From contig CP114486.1 of the NCBI GenBank assembly GCA_027186245.1, positions 8,632,501 through 8,696,500 of the forward strand: 64,000 nucleotides of DNA, written 5' to 3'. Of this stretch, positions 40,425 through 50,846 are shown one piece after another. This DNA is from Coriaria nepalensis (lineage: Eukaryota; Streptophyta; Magnoliopsida; Cucurbitales; Coriariaceae). Position 1 is the first letter of the stretch. The number at the start of each line of letters is the position of its first letter. Both the position numbers and the translations under genes were made by a program. Under the pieces are notes generated by a model. It was not told the origin of the DNA, did no database searches, and saw only the letters and a list, made by a program, of their open reading frames with translations.

Positions 40425-41400
40425 TAAATCGAAAAACTTGATAATAAGATCAGTACTCACGTCCTTTACTATCGACATATACAACGTATTAGGTCGTAAA
40501 CAATTGTTGGTCACCTCATTATCAAAATCGATGTCGATGAATAACTGTATCTGAGAGAAGAAAGATGGTCCTAGGTTTTGCTTACCCACTAGAAATAATT
40601 TCATAGTCTGACATTGTCGGTCTCCAGAGGGCTGTGAGCGATGGTGTCAAAATTTTCGATAAATGTCCATAGACATAGAGGGACGAAGAAAAGATAATAT
40701 GACCTATCAAATTCATATGATTTCATACATTAGTAATACACTAAGCTCCCTTCGGTTTTTTTCCATTTTCTTACCCCAAATCATTTGTACAAGGTTTACT
40801 CTCTTACTTTAGTAATGAGAGAAGGATAGTATCGATTAACACAATAATAATGTATAATTAGTTTATCAAAATCGGTTCTGTCTAATCCATCTAAATACCT
40901 ATTTTCTTTGGCTTTACTCAGCTATGTTTTATGAGTTCAATCGGGTTAATCCTTTCTGAACTAGGTTCGACAAAGTCGATTATAAAGTCAGTACTCGCAT
41001 CCATTAGATCGATATAGAAGTTGTACAGGGTCGAATTTAATTGGTAGTCCTCTCATCCTCAAGATCAATATAGACAGACACTTATATCAACTGGAGGAAA
41101 GACTATTCTGGGGTTTTTAACCGATAGTGACCGATGAAGTTGTTAGACAATATCGGTCTGAAGATAGCTATGATCGACTGTATCAATCTATTTGTTGATC
41201 AAAATTTGGGCTTTTGTGTAACCATGACTGATCATATTATCGGATTATGTCGATTTGAAGAGAGATATAAGTGATTTTCTCAAAATCGATTTGTCAATCA
41301 TATTTTGGATTTTTGTCCTACCACGATCTATATCATTGTCGAACATTGTCAGTATGTAGATGAGCAATTGTGTCAATTGATTTGTCAATCAAAATTATTT
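40425..41400. repeat. Degenerate internal repeats upstream of the DUF1985 relic
   Basis: Two ~70-bp blocks with AARTCRGTACTCRCRTCC (about 40440 and 40985) are related, and three ~80-bp units at about 41140-41400 share TCRGTYTGAAGA, GTGTCAAT/GTATCAATC, GATTTGTCAATCAA and a T-rich end. They look like old tandem and segmental copies within one transposable element. Confidence 0.5.
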
Positions 41401-42050
41401 TGTAGTGTTTAAATTTTGTTTAATGTAGAGAAGGAGATCATGAATCAGTATGTCGACATCAATTTCATCCTTAACGTCCTCTATATTTAATGTTTAGAAC
41501 TATTCGTGAAAAGAAAACCATAATTTTGAATAAACATATACTTTTCTTCATTTGGTTGCCCGCGTTGCTCCGTCGACGACTTCATTCTATGGAACCTCGA
41601 TCTTTTGAACATCTTGTCGCCTATATTCCGCCGATTCCAAGTTAGATTTGTTGGTGCGCATTTCATTACTCATATAAGTAGCAATATCAACAATGAGATC
41701 AATAATGATATCAATATCCATCTTCTCTTGGAAAAGATATAGTATGTGCTTTCGTATTCGAGATACGAATGTGTTTATAGATTTTGTAATTGAAATTTTG
41801 TCGGGTAAAGAGTAATTTATGTTCTACAGGAGTTCTAATTGATTGATTTTTAGCAAAGAGAAATTTTGATATATATAGTTCGATAGGGAGAGAAAATAAA
41901 TGGTTAATGATACTTTAATCTTTTTTATTTTTATTTTATTGAGTTTTATATATTGATGTATATCCATTTTGGGGATAATTAACCTAAATTTTCAAATCAG
42001 GAGTATTCTTCGAAATGCATTTAACACGAAGGTATTTTCTCAAATTCTCT

Positions 42051-42082
<32 letters not shown>

Positions 42083-42304
42083 CAAAAAATTAATAGATTT
42101 TCATTTGGACATACTTATCCCAATAAAATTTCATATTTACAAACGGAACCTACCCTTATATACCGTCTTTATGATTTTCCTTCCCTCACTCCTCCTCCTG
42201 AATTATCTGACAAATTGACTAATTACTCACTCTCTCTTGACCTCTCTCTCTTTACATTTTGCTTGCGTTCTCAGTTTTCTTTGCCTAGAAAAAGAAGAGA
42301 GAAA
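41401..42304. promoter_or_regulatory. Beta-tubulin promoter and 5' leader
   Basis: Transposon-like DNA to about 41760, then the tubulin upstream region. An (AT)n run lies at 42051-42079 and a pyrimidine-rich leader (CTCACTCTCTCTTGACCTCTCTCTC) at about 42226-42250, typical of highly expressed plant 5' UTRs. Transcription start is not determined. Confidence 0.45.
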
Positions 42305-44410
42305 ATGAGAGAAATCCTTCACATCCAGGGCGGCCAATGCGGCAACCAGATCGGTGCCAAGTTTTGGGAGGTGATTTGCGACGAACATGGAATCGACCAT
42401 ACAGGAAAGTACAGCGGCGATTCCGAATTACAGCTCGAACGTATCAACGTCTATTACAATGAGGCGAGTGGTGGAAGGTATGTTCCACGCGCTGTTCTTC
42501 TGGATCTGGAGCCTGGTACTATGGATTCCGTTAGATCTGGCCCCGTTGGCCAGATCTTCCGCCCCGATAACTTCGTCTTTGGACAGTCAGGAGCTGGTAA
42601 CAACTGGGCCAAGGGCCATTACACAGAAGGAGCTGAGCTGATCGATTCTGTCCTTGATGTTGTCAGAAAAGAGGCCGAGAACTGTGACTGTTTGCAGGGT
42701 AAGGAAAATGTTTATGGTCTTTTTGTTTTCCCTCGAAATTCCTTTGCTGCAAATACGATGCTCTATTGTATTGGAACTGCTTTTGTACTTTGTATGAGAA
42801 TTGAGTCCTGATCAAAGACTAGCATATTGTTTAGAGCATATATATTTGTACTTATTTATTTCTTATTTGAATTGTATCCTGCTTCATTAATCTAAATCTT
42901 GTCATGCATCGTAATTATGAAGGTAATGGTTAGATCATGGGGCTGCATACATAGGCTGCACATTCAATAGGTGCTCAAAACTCCAATAGATTCCCATTAG
43001 CAATTTTTATTCATTCGGATGTTTTTAATATGATTATGCGCGGTACTTAAAAGATTCTTTGGTATATAGACATATTTCTCAAAACTATCTGGTTGTTTTC
43101 ACATTCTTGTGTACATTCAGGTTTCCAGGTCTGTCATTCTTTGGGGGGCGGTACTGGGTCTGGCATGGGAACCCTTCTTATTTCTAAGATCAGGGAAGAG
43201 TATCCAGATCGCATGATGTTAACATTTTCAGTATTTCCTTCTCCCAAGGTATCAGATACTGTTGTAGAGCCTTACAATGCCACTCTATCCGTACATCAGC
43301 TTGTTGAGAATGCTGATGAGTGTATGGTCCTTGACAATGAGGCTCTATATGATATCTGCTTCCGCACTCTCAAGCTTGCCACTCCAACTTGTAAGCTTAA
43401 TTTCTTAAAAACTACTATTGTAGACTTGATTAGCTTTCGCTGTTCAGTCTTCATTTTTAATGAGAAAGGAGTTGATTATATAGTAAGTTTCTACATATCC
43501 ACTTTGATAGCCTTTCATGGTGGTGTTCCTTATATTTTAATTTGAAATGGTTTCTGGTTGCTAGCATTTTCTCTCTTCATCCTCATGCTTGTAGATGCAC
43601 AAAGGCTAAATTTTTGTATACATGCTTTATTTGATGTATATATATATATATATATGTATTTTTTAATTATTGTTATCTATGAAGATCTTGACTGATATGT
43701 CTCCTCTATCTGTTTCATGGGTCTATTGCGCTATTTCAGTTGGTGATCTTAACCATCTCATCTCTGCTACCATGAGCGGCATTACCTGTTGTCTCCGCTT
43801 TCCTGGACAATTGAACTCTGATCTTCGGAAACTCGCCGTTAACCTCATCCCATTCCCCCGTCTCCACTTCTTCATGGTGGGTTTCGCACCATTAACATCT
43901 AGAGGATCACAGCAATACCGTGCACTCACTGTACCTGAATTAACCCAGCAAATGTGGGATGCAAAAAATATGATGTGCGCTGCAGACCCCCGTCATGGCC
44001 GTTACCTCACTGCTTCCGCCATGTTTCGTGGGAAAATGAGTACGAAAGAAGTTGATGAGCAGATGATTAATGTCCAGAACAAAAACTCATCGTATTTTGT
44101 TGAATGGATTCCCAACAATGTCAAGTCTAGTGTGTGTGACATTCCACCAAAGGGTTTGAAAATGGCATCAACTTTCATTGGGAATTCAACTTCTATACAG
44201 GAGATGTTTAGGAGGGTTAGTGAACAGTTTACGGCTATGTTCAGGCGCAAGGCTTTCTTGCATTGGTACACTGGAGAGGGAATGGATGAGATGGAGTTTA
44301 CAGAGGCAGAGAGTAATATGAATGATCTCGTTGCTGAGTATCAGCAATACCAGGATGCAACGGCTGATGAAGAGGAGTATGAGGAGGAAGAAGAGGAAGC
44401 TACTGCCTGA
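42305..44410 (+). CDS. TUBB: Beta-tubulin
   Basis: Join 42305..42698, 43121..43390, 43740..44410; 444 residues. With alpha-tubulin it forms the microtubule heterodimer in the cytosol. The protein begins [19 protein letters not shown] is the N-terminal tag by which tubulin excess triggers decay of its own mRNA in animals. The GTP-binding loop GGGTGSGMG follows the first intron, and the exchangeable-site and taxol-site regions ([24 protein letters not shown] segment, shown here only in part) are intact. The C-terminus is the acidic tail [13 protein letters not shown]. Two introns sit at the standard plant beta-tubulin places (after LQG and after LATPT), both splitting codons that rejoin correctly. 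I therefore start at 42305 and ignore the upstream open frame from 42215. Which of the plant beta-tubulin paralogues it is cannot be told. Confidence 0.97.
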
Positions 44411-45282
44411 TATGTGTTTGTTGTGTGTGATTATTATATGTATAATTGGTATGAAGGAGTAAATTTAGTTGACATGCTGATCTTCATGATTCTTATTAGT
44501 CCTTTGTAAGATATGGGGTTTGAATGCAATGTTTTGATTGAGATTAAGTGAATATACATATGTAGTCTCCATTGTTAAGGATGCCGCGTGCCATGGAAAA
44601 TAATAATATATATGTATATATCTAATTTTTGGAGCAAACTGCACCTACAATATGTTCTTCTTAAGGGAATTAATCAGACATTCATGATACCCAATTTGGA
44701 TTAGAAAAGGACTACTTGAATCATCAACATTAGCCAACCTTGTTCCGAGGGGAATTTTCTCCACAAACTTTGTTAAATTTAAATTTCTACTATTTTAAAT
44801 TTGTACTTTTTTAATATTAAAATTTTGGCAAAGTCTTATATAATCATATGCTATTAGCATATATACTTATTTTGGCAAACATTTAATTTAGAATACTTAT
44901 TTTAAAATATGAATTTTAACTTATTTATAACCAAACATAATTAGCATATATTATACATATATGTTAGATATTAGAAACTTATTCATTTATATTTATTTAT
45001 TACGAAATTTTTTAATAATATTATACATTTATCAAGGCTGATCATAGATCGGATCAGGACGGTTTTGAGTCGGTTCCAAAATAACTTGACCCAAATGTGG
45101 TTATGGAACATGATAATAACCGTCTGCGCCAAGACAACAACGGACCTTGCCCGAACCGCTGACTTGGGGTTCGGGTTGGGCTTTTTGTTGGGTTTTTCTT
45201 TTTTACTTTAGTTGTATACTCTTAGTTGCAGGACACTTAAGACCCATGAATTTCTTTTGAGAGAGACTAACTTAGAGACAAA
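44411..45282. other. Tubulin 3' UTR and AT-rich intergenic DNA
   Basis: The first ~170 bases are probably the 3' UTR. Positions 44760-45020 are very AT-rich. A G/T-rich patch at 45030-45200 (GGTTCGGGTTGGGC) has the look of transposon edge sequence. No gene. Confidence 0.45.
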
Positions 45283-46220
45283 GGAGATGGATTCTGTCCC
45301 TACGAGGGGGTGTCCTTACCCTTCTTATCAATTAATATTGGCCAGAAGATCTGAATCCTACGGTGAGATAAGAATCACTCTTTCATTCAATGAGAATTAC
45401 GTGAATACACGGGCTGTCCGTTTCAATAATATATGGGCTAAAGAGTCAATACGGGTCAAATTTAATTTGACGTGAGTTTGATTTTTCACGACCCTGTTCC
45501 TATTGAACCTTCTTCGTCCTCACTATATTCTGATAAAAACTGAAGTTTCTGATAAAAAATTATCATCGCTTGTTTAGCTTTGGTGAACGGTGTTTGATTC
45601 TTGCTCTGATACTGAAAAAGAAGAAGCATCCATTTCAGAGAGAAGCTGCAGAAACTTCTCAATATTTGGACCCATGTATCCTCAAACAAAAAGAGGTAAA
45701 ACTCACTCATTCTCGATGAATTAGGATACATATAACATATAATAGTCTTCTGGAAAACATTTATGGATTACTTACTAACAAAGCCAACAGACTATTGCAG
45801 ATTACAAGCTAAAACAGAGATGCATGAAACAGAGTAAGCAACTCAATCCTTATGGCTGCAGATTAAAATTTTACTAGCTAATGGAGTAATCTTAGTTTAA
45901 TGAATGAATCAGATGAGCAAGTTGTGAGAAAATATCCAGACGATCATAACCCACAACGCCATTGTTTCAGTGTAACAAAGCCACAGAGGAGTAGTTTTGA
46001 CCCGTATTGAGTAAGATCATAACCCACAACGCCATTGTTTCAGTGTAACAAAGCCACAGAGGAGTAGTTTTGACGCGTATTGAGTATTTAACTCGTATAT
46101 TATTGAAATGGATAACCGTATATTTATGTAATTAGCATTGAAAGAAGTAGAATTCTTATCTCACTGTAGGATTGAGATCTAATGGCTAATATTAATTGGT
46201 AAGGACCGAATCCCATCTCC
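45283..46220. mobile_element. ~0.94-kb non-autonomous element with long inverted termini
   Basis: The left arm 45283-45460 and the right arm 46068-46220 are inverted copies over about 150 bp. Matching landmarks, left arm against reverse complement of right arm, are GGAGATGG / GGAGATGGG, ATTCTGTCC / ATTCGGTCC, ATCAATTAATATT / CCAATTAATATT, AATCCTACGGTGAGATAAGAA / AATCCTACAGTGAGATAAGAA (first 20 bases shown in each read as near-identical) and TTTCAATAATATA followed by TCAATACGGGTCAAA / TCAATACGCGTCAAA. The left arm has ~20 extra bases. No transposase is inside. AGACA occurs on both flanks and might be part of a target duplication. Long termini suggest a MULE-like or foldback element. Confidence 0.72.
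45942..46086. repeat. 73-bp tandem duplication inside the inverted-terminus element
   Basis: 45942-46014 and 46015-46086 are two direct copies starting GATCATAACCCACAACGCCA and ending in CGTATTGAGTA, with a single difference that I can see (GACCCG versus GACGCG). Such near-identity marks a recent event. The unit's end overlaps the inner end of the right terminal arm. Confidence 0.9.
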
Positions 46221-47880
46221 AGACAGAGGTCGCGTTGCAAAGAGGACGTTATTCAAACATGCAAGAAGAGTGGGTTTGCATATATAATAAAATTATAAAA
46301 TCGTTCTTGCATGTTCCGGTTCTTCCGAAGAGGACGAGAAACAGAGGCGTAAGGGTTCGACCCAGAGATCAAGTAAGCGCCATTACACGTCCAAGCTTAT
46401 TCGATAGCCATAGATTCGTCGTCTTCACTTCTATCTTATCATTTTTTGTTTCTTTTGGTACATTTACTTATCTGCATTCTTTTTATAAACCGTTTTTTTT
46501 TTTCAATATCATTTTCCTGCCCTCTGTTTCAAGATCTAGATGAAGATAATGGAGAGGTAGAGATGATGTAGAGAGAGAGAGAAGGAAACCAAGAGCAGAG
46601 TCAATTTATGTCGGCTGGGTTTGATTTGGAGCTTTTTCTTCTCGATTTCTTGGATAGATTCAATTACTTTTTTTCTTCTTTTTTTTTTCCCGCTTCGATC
46701 GATCTGTTGGATTTTCTCTCAGATTTTTTCTGCGATATTTTTGGACGTACTCTTCTCTCTGTGAAGTAAATGAAAAAAAAAAACCGGTTAACTGCAAAAC
46801 CCGATCAAACCCAAACCGCAAACCCGCCGTGTATATCGGTTGGGGCGGTTCGGTTTCTGCAAGCACGTCGGTTATGTCGGGGGTGGTTATAAAAATCAGG
46901 TAGACACCGGGCCGGTTAGATCAATAGGGACACTGGACCCCACTATATCAAAATCTTGGATCCGGACCATCAAGATCTGTAATCTAAAATTTAAACATAA
47001 TAGAAAATTAGTAATAGGAAGATTCTTCGAATTTTCTGACTGTTTATTATGCTTTCTTCATGAGAAATAAGCCAATGACAATACCATAAGAGATGATGAA
47101 GTTGTTCATAAATGCTTCAGTGATGTCCTGATTCACTGATTGTAGTGATGAAGGGGGAAGGGAGTGGCAATAGGGCGAGATGAGGTGCCCAGTTCACATA
47201 CAAAGACAAAGCAGCGTGATTGACAGAAAAAGAGTGATGAAAATACTGTTCGAAAAAATGAAAGATAAGATTCAAGACTTGTTTTTTCTTTTTCAAGAAC
47301 AAATTTTTTAATGAGGAAAAAAAAAACAATGAACAATAATGAAAAGTCTATAAATATCTAATATGTTTTTTATTAGAAAAGTAAGAGACTAAATATATAA
47401 TGAATAGTTAACCATTGAATGACCACATTCTAAAGAGAAGAAATCCTTACAATCATCGTACCTTCACAACTTACAATCAAAATATATAATCAACAGAAAA
47501 AAAATAAAAAATTTAGAAAAAATAACCAACTACACTAGTATTGACCAAAAAAGGTGTAAATCAATTTCAAAGCTTTTCAAATTTCACTAGCAGCTTCAAC
47601 ACATTTCAATTAATATACCAAACTTGCTTGAATACCAAAAATAACCGTTGAAGCTACCCAACCCTGCTTTGCCTCCCATAGCAACAACCAAAAACTAAAA
47701 AGGCAAATTATGACCTAACTTGAGTTCTTTTGATCCGATCTGTGTGAAATTTGATCCTACAAGTTTCAATTGAGGTAGGGAAGCTAATGAAATAAGAGTC
47801 AACACCAAAAAATATAATCACAAAAAGTCAACTTTTTCAACCTCTATTGATAAATAATGTATCATAACTTCAAATAAACA
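46221..47880. other. Intergenic, no gene seen
   Basis: Small ORFs at 46196-46543 and 46660-47336 carry no recognisable domain. A GC-richer stretch at 46780-46960 with alternating CCGGTT/GGTTCGG words looks like a transposon edge. A GGTTCGACC tRNA-like word at 46346 has no matching A box or cloverleaf. Confidence 0.45.
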
Positions 47881-47882
47881 GG

Positions 47883-48165
47883 CCATTTCACTTACTAAGG
47901 CGAAGTAGATCAGATGAAGTTCTCTTCATTACATTATTTTAGTGCTCGATCACTTAGTGCAGCTGGGTGGGTTCGAGTGGGATAATTCTATTAGCGTTCT
48001 TGACAGAAAAAATTAAGAGGGACGAAAATCTACCATTTCACTTACAAAGACGAGGTAGATCGTATGAATGACACTTAATAACGTTGTTTTAGTGCTTGAT
48101 CATTGATTTGAAGACAGGTGGGTGTGAGAGGGATAAATCTATTGCTGCAAAATCTTGACCTCCCA
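47883..48165. repeat. Old ~150-bp direct duplication
   Basis: Two blocks starting CCATTTCACTTAC at 47883 and 48033 share, in order, GGCGAAGTAGATC/GACGAGGTAGATC, TTTTAGTGCTCGATCA/TTTTAGTGCTTGATCA, GGTGGGT, GGGATAA and CTTGAC. The divergence shows an old event. Copy 1 runs about 47883-48005 and copy 2 about 48033-48160. Confidence 0.7.
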
Positions 48166-48890
48166 ACCATATATGGTCTTTGATCCTCATGTCTCTCATT
48201 GCGAAAACGCACTAGCTTGACATATTTTGACGAGCGAGAGCGAGCACTTTCAAGAAGTGTTTTTCAATTTCATATACTGTTATCCGAAGTATCAGGCTCA
48301 AATTTCATGGTTTAGGGATCTATTTCAGTATTTTTTCTATTTATTGTCAGTTTAGGGGTTATTTTAATACTAATGCTAATCTAGTAAAACGTTCAATATC
48401 TCCCAATTACATAAAAGGGCTTTTGAAGGAGGCTACTTCTCCCTATTACTCAAAATATAAGGGGTTTTGAGCTATTATATTAAAATAAATTTGAAGAAAA
48501 AATAATTACACATTTACAAAATAAAACGAAATGATATCGATCTTACTCCTTTTTTTTTTCTGCCCCAAAACACTATTACTAAATTAGAAAGCTGCCAATT
48601 GTAACCTAATACGATATGCTTGCAGTTTACACAAAAAGCAAGAATTTATCAAAGGAGGAATCGGTTGCCGACTGGGATACTAACAAAACAAAGGACACGA
48701 AGTCGAATAAATATGTATATGATTTTGGGTCATTTTGATTTGCATTGGAAATATCACACTCCATCTAAATGTTTGTATTCAAACACAAAACTCCAAAAAA
48801 GTAACTCCACTATATATATCTATATATATAGACACTACAAGGAAGTTATAGTCTACAAGCATTTATCTATACGACCACTTCCATATACAT
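48166..48890. promoter_or_regulatory. Upstream region of the BBE-like gene
   Basis: No gene is seen. TATATATCTATATATATAG at about 48812-48831 lies 60-80 bases before the start codon and is the best TATA-box candidate. Confidence 0.45.
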
Positions 48891-50477
48891 ATGGGTGCCC
48901 TTGTACTATTTTGCTTCCTTTTCCTCCCAATACTTCCATGCATCATTTCTAATCCATTATTCCATAAACATTTCATGCAATGTATGTCAACTAAATTCCA
49001 TTCCCCCAACAAAACATTTGACCAAGTCATCCACAGTTCAAACTCTGCTTCCTTCTCATCTCTCTTGCAATCTTCTCAACAAAATCCAAGATGGCAAAAT
49101 TCCACCACCGCAAGGCCTCTCTTCATCATTACACCATTCAATGAATCCGAAATCCAGGCGCCCATTCTCTGCGGTAAAGCTCATGGCCTACAAATTCGAG
49201 TCCGAAGTGGGGGGCACGATTACGAAGGCCTATCCTACCGTTCTAAAACCCCATTCATTATTATCGACCTCTTTAATCTAAGATCAATACGGATCAATCT
49301 TAAAGACGAATCTGCTTGGGTTCAATCTGGTGCCACCCTTGGTGAACTTTATTACTCACTTGGGAAGAGAAGTGGAACGCTTGCATTCCCTGCGGGACTA
49401 TGCCCAAGTGTTGGAATTGGTGGGCATTTTAGTGGAGGTGGTTTTGGTACTTTGCTTAGAAAATATGGTCTAGCAGCTGATAATGTGATTGATGCTAATG
49501 TGATCGATGTGAATGGGAGATTTCTTGATAGAAAATCAATGGGGGAGGATCTATTTTGGGCAATAAGAGGTGGAGGTGGTGCAAGTTTTGGTGTCATTTT
49601 TTCATGGAAGATAAAGCTTGTACATGTTCCAGAAGTTGTGACGAGTTTCACCATGTCGAAAACATTAACACAAGGGGCTACAAAGCTTGTACACAAATGG
49701 CAGTATATTGGACATAAATTGCATGAAGATCTTTTTATTAGAGTTATTATTCAAGATGTGGGAATTGGGGATAACAAAGAGGTTCAAGCTTCGTTCAATT
49801 CACTATTTCTTGGTCGAATCAAGAGATTGATCCCATTGATGAACGAGACCTTTCCTGAACTGGGATTGCGGGAAAGGGATTGTAATGAGATGAGTTGGAT
49901 CCAATCTGTTCTTTACTTTGCTGGGTATCAAAAGGGGGACCCATTAGAAGTTTTGCTCGACAGGAAGACACTATACAAAAGTTTTTTCAAGGCTAAGTCA
50001 GACTTTGTGAAACATCCCATATCAGAACTCGGTTTAGAAGGGATTTGGGAAAGGTTTTTGGAAGAGGAAATAGTGTTTGTGATAATGGATCCATATGGAG
50101 GAAAAATGAATGAGATCTCAGAATGTGAAACACCATTTCCTCATAGGAAAGGTAATTTATACAACATACAATACATTGTGAAGTGGGAGGTGAATGGTAT
50201 TAAGGCTTCTGATAAGCATGTGGAGTGGATAAGAAAGCTTTATGAGTACATGAAGCCGTACGTCTCAAGCAGTCCTAGAGGAGCTTATCTGAATTATCGA
50301 GATCTTGATATCGGAATTAATCAGCAGAAGGAAGAGACAAGTTATCAAGAGGCAAGTATATGGGGTTTGAAGTATTTCAAAGGTAACTTTAAGAGATTGG
50401 CTATACTTAAGAGCACAGTTGATCCTGACAACTTCTTTAGAAATGAGCAAAGTATACCACTGTTTTCCACAGAATGA
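48891..50477 (+). CDS. Berberine-bridge-enzyme-like FAD-linked oxidoreductase
   Basis: Single exon, 528 residues, the usual length of the family. These are secreted or vacuolar flavoproteins that oxidise alcohols, oligosaccharides or alkaloid-type substrates; the substrate here is unknown. Residues 1-20 form a signal peptide ending near CIIS. The FAD-binding PCMH fold includes RSGGHDYEG with the FAD-linking H109 and GLCPSVGIGGHFSGGG with C171, so bicovalent flavin attachment is expected. The substrate domain leads to the BBE C-terminal signature YLNYRDLDIG (467-475), with catalytic-region Tyr469, then WGLKYFKGNFKRL and DPDNFFRNEQSIP (511-523). ISECETPFPHR replaces the more common small residue before PFPHR. 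Lack of introns is normal for this family. It is convergent with the fatty acid hydroxylase 370 bp downstream. No second BBE copy is seen, though plant BBE-like genes often cluster. Confidence 0.95.
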   Translation: MGALVLFCFLFLPILPCIISNPLFHKHFMQCMSTKFHSPNKTFDQVIHSSNSASFSSLLQSSQQNPRWQNSTTARPLFIITPFNESEIQAPILCGKAHGLQIRVRSGGHDYEGLSYRSKTPFIIIDLFNLRSIRINLKDESAWVQSGATLGELYYSLGKRSGTLAFPAGLCPSVGIGGHFSGGGFGTLLRKYGLAADNVIDANVIDVNGRFLDRKSMGEDLFWAIRGGGGASFGVIFSWKIKLVHVPEVVTSFTMSKTLTQGATKLVHKWQYIGHKLHEDLFIRVIIQDVGIGDNKEVQASFNSLFLGRIKRLIPLMNETFPELGLRERDCNEMSWIQSVLYFAGYQKGDPLEVLLDRKTLYKSFFKAKSDFVKHPISELGLEGIWERFLEEEIVFVIMDPYGGKMNEISECETPFPHRKGNLYNIQYIVKWEVNGIKASDKHVEWIRKLYEYMKPYVSSSPRGAYLNYRDLDIGINQQKEETSYQEASIWGLKYFKGNFKRLAILKSTVDPDNFFRNEQSIPLFSTE

Positions 50478-50846
50478 AAATTGTTAGTCAAGAATTTGAG
50501 AAATAGTGTTTTGCTCATTTCTAACACCATCCACCATTAGAAAGTTGAGTGCATAGATGAAGTAAAGATCTATGTAAACACATTAGAAAGAGACTTGCTG
50601 CATAAATAGACTATAAATCTTACCACATCAAATTCCATGTACACACAAATTTCGCCACCCCGAGAATCAAACCACAGAATGAATACCAATCGTTACATGC
50701 TAACCTGAAGACATCACTCTTGAGTGATAATAATTTAATTTGATGAAAATAAATTAACTTCACAGGAAAAAGATTGGTGTAGATAATGTTGCTAGTCTCG
50801 ACCAATATAACTGATGCTACCTAGTCGCAAACAGATCAATTGTCTA
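50478..50846. other. Convergent 3' UTR interval between BBE-like gene and FAH
   Basis: 369 bp shared between the two 3' ends; no other gene. Confidence 0.7.

Noticed and set aside
42215..42304. N-terminal extension of beta-tubulin
   Set aside because: Tubulins begin MREI; the upstream frame is the pyrimidine-rich 5' leader.
46280..46380. tRNA gene suggested by GGTTCGACC
   Set aside because: No TGGC-type A box, acceptor stem or cloverleaf could be drawn around it.
46196..46543. 115-codon ORF beside the inverted-terminus element
   Set aside because: It begins inside the terminal arm, with no domain and no splice context.
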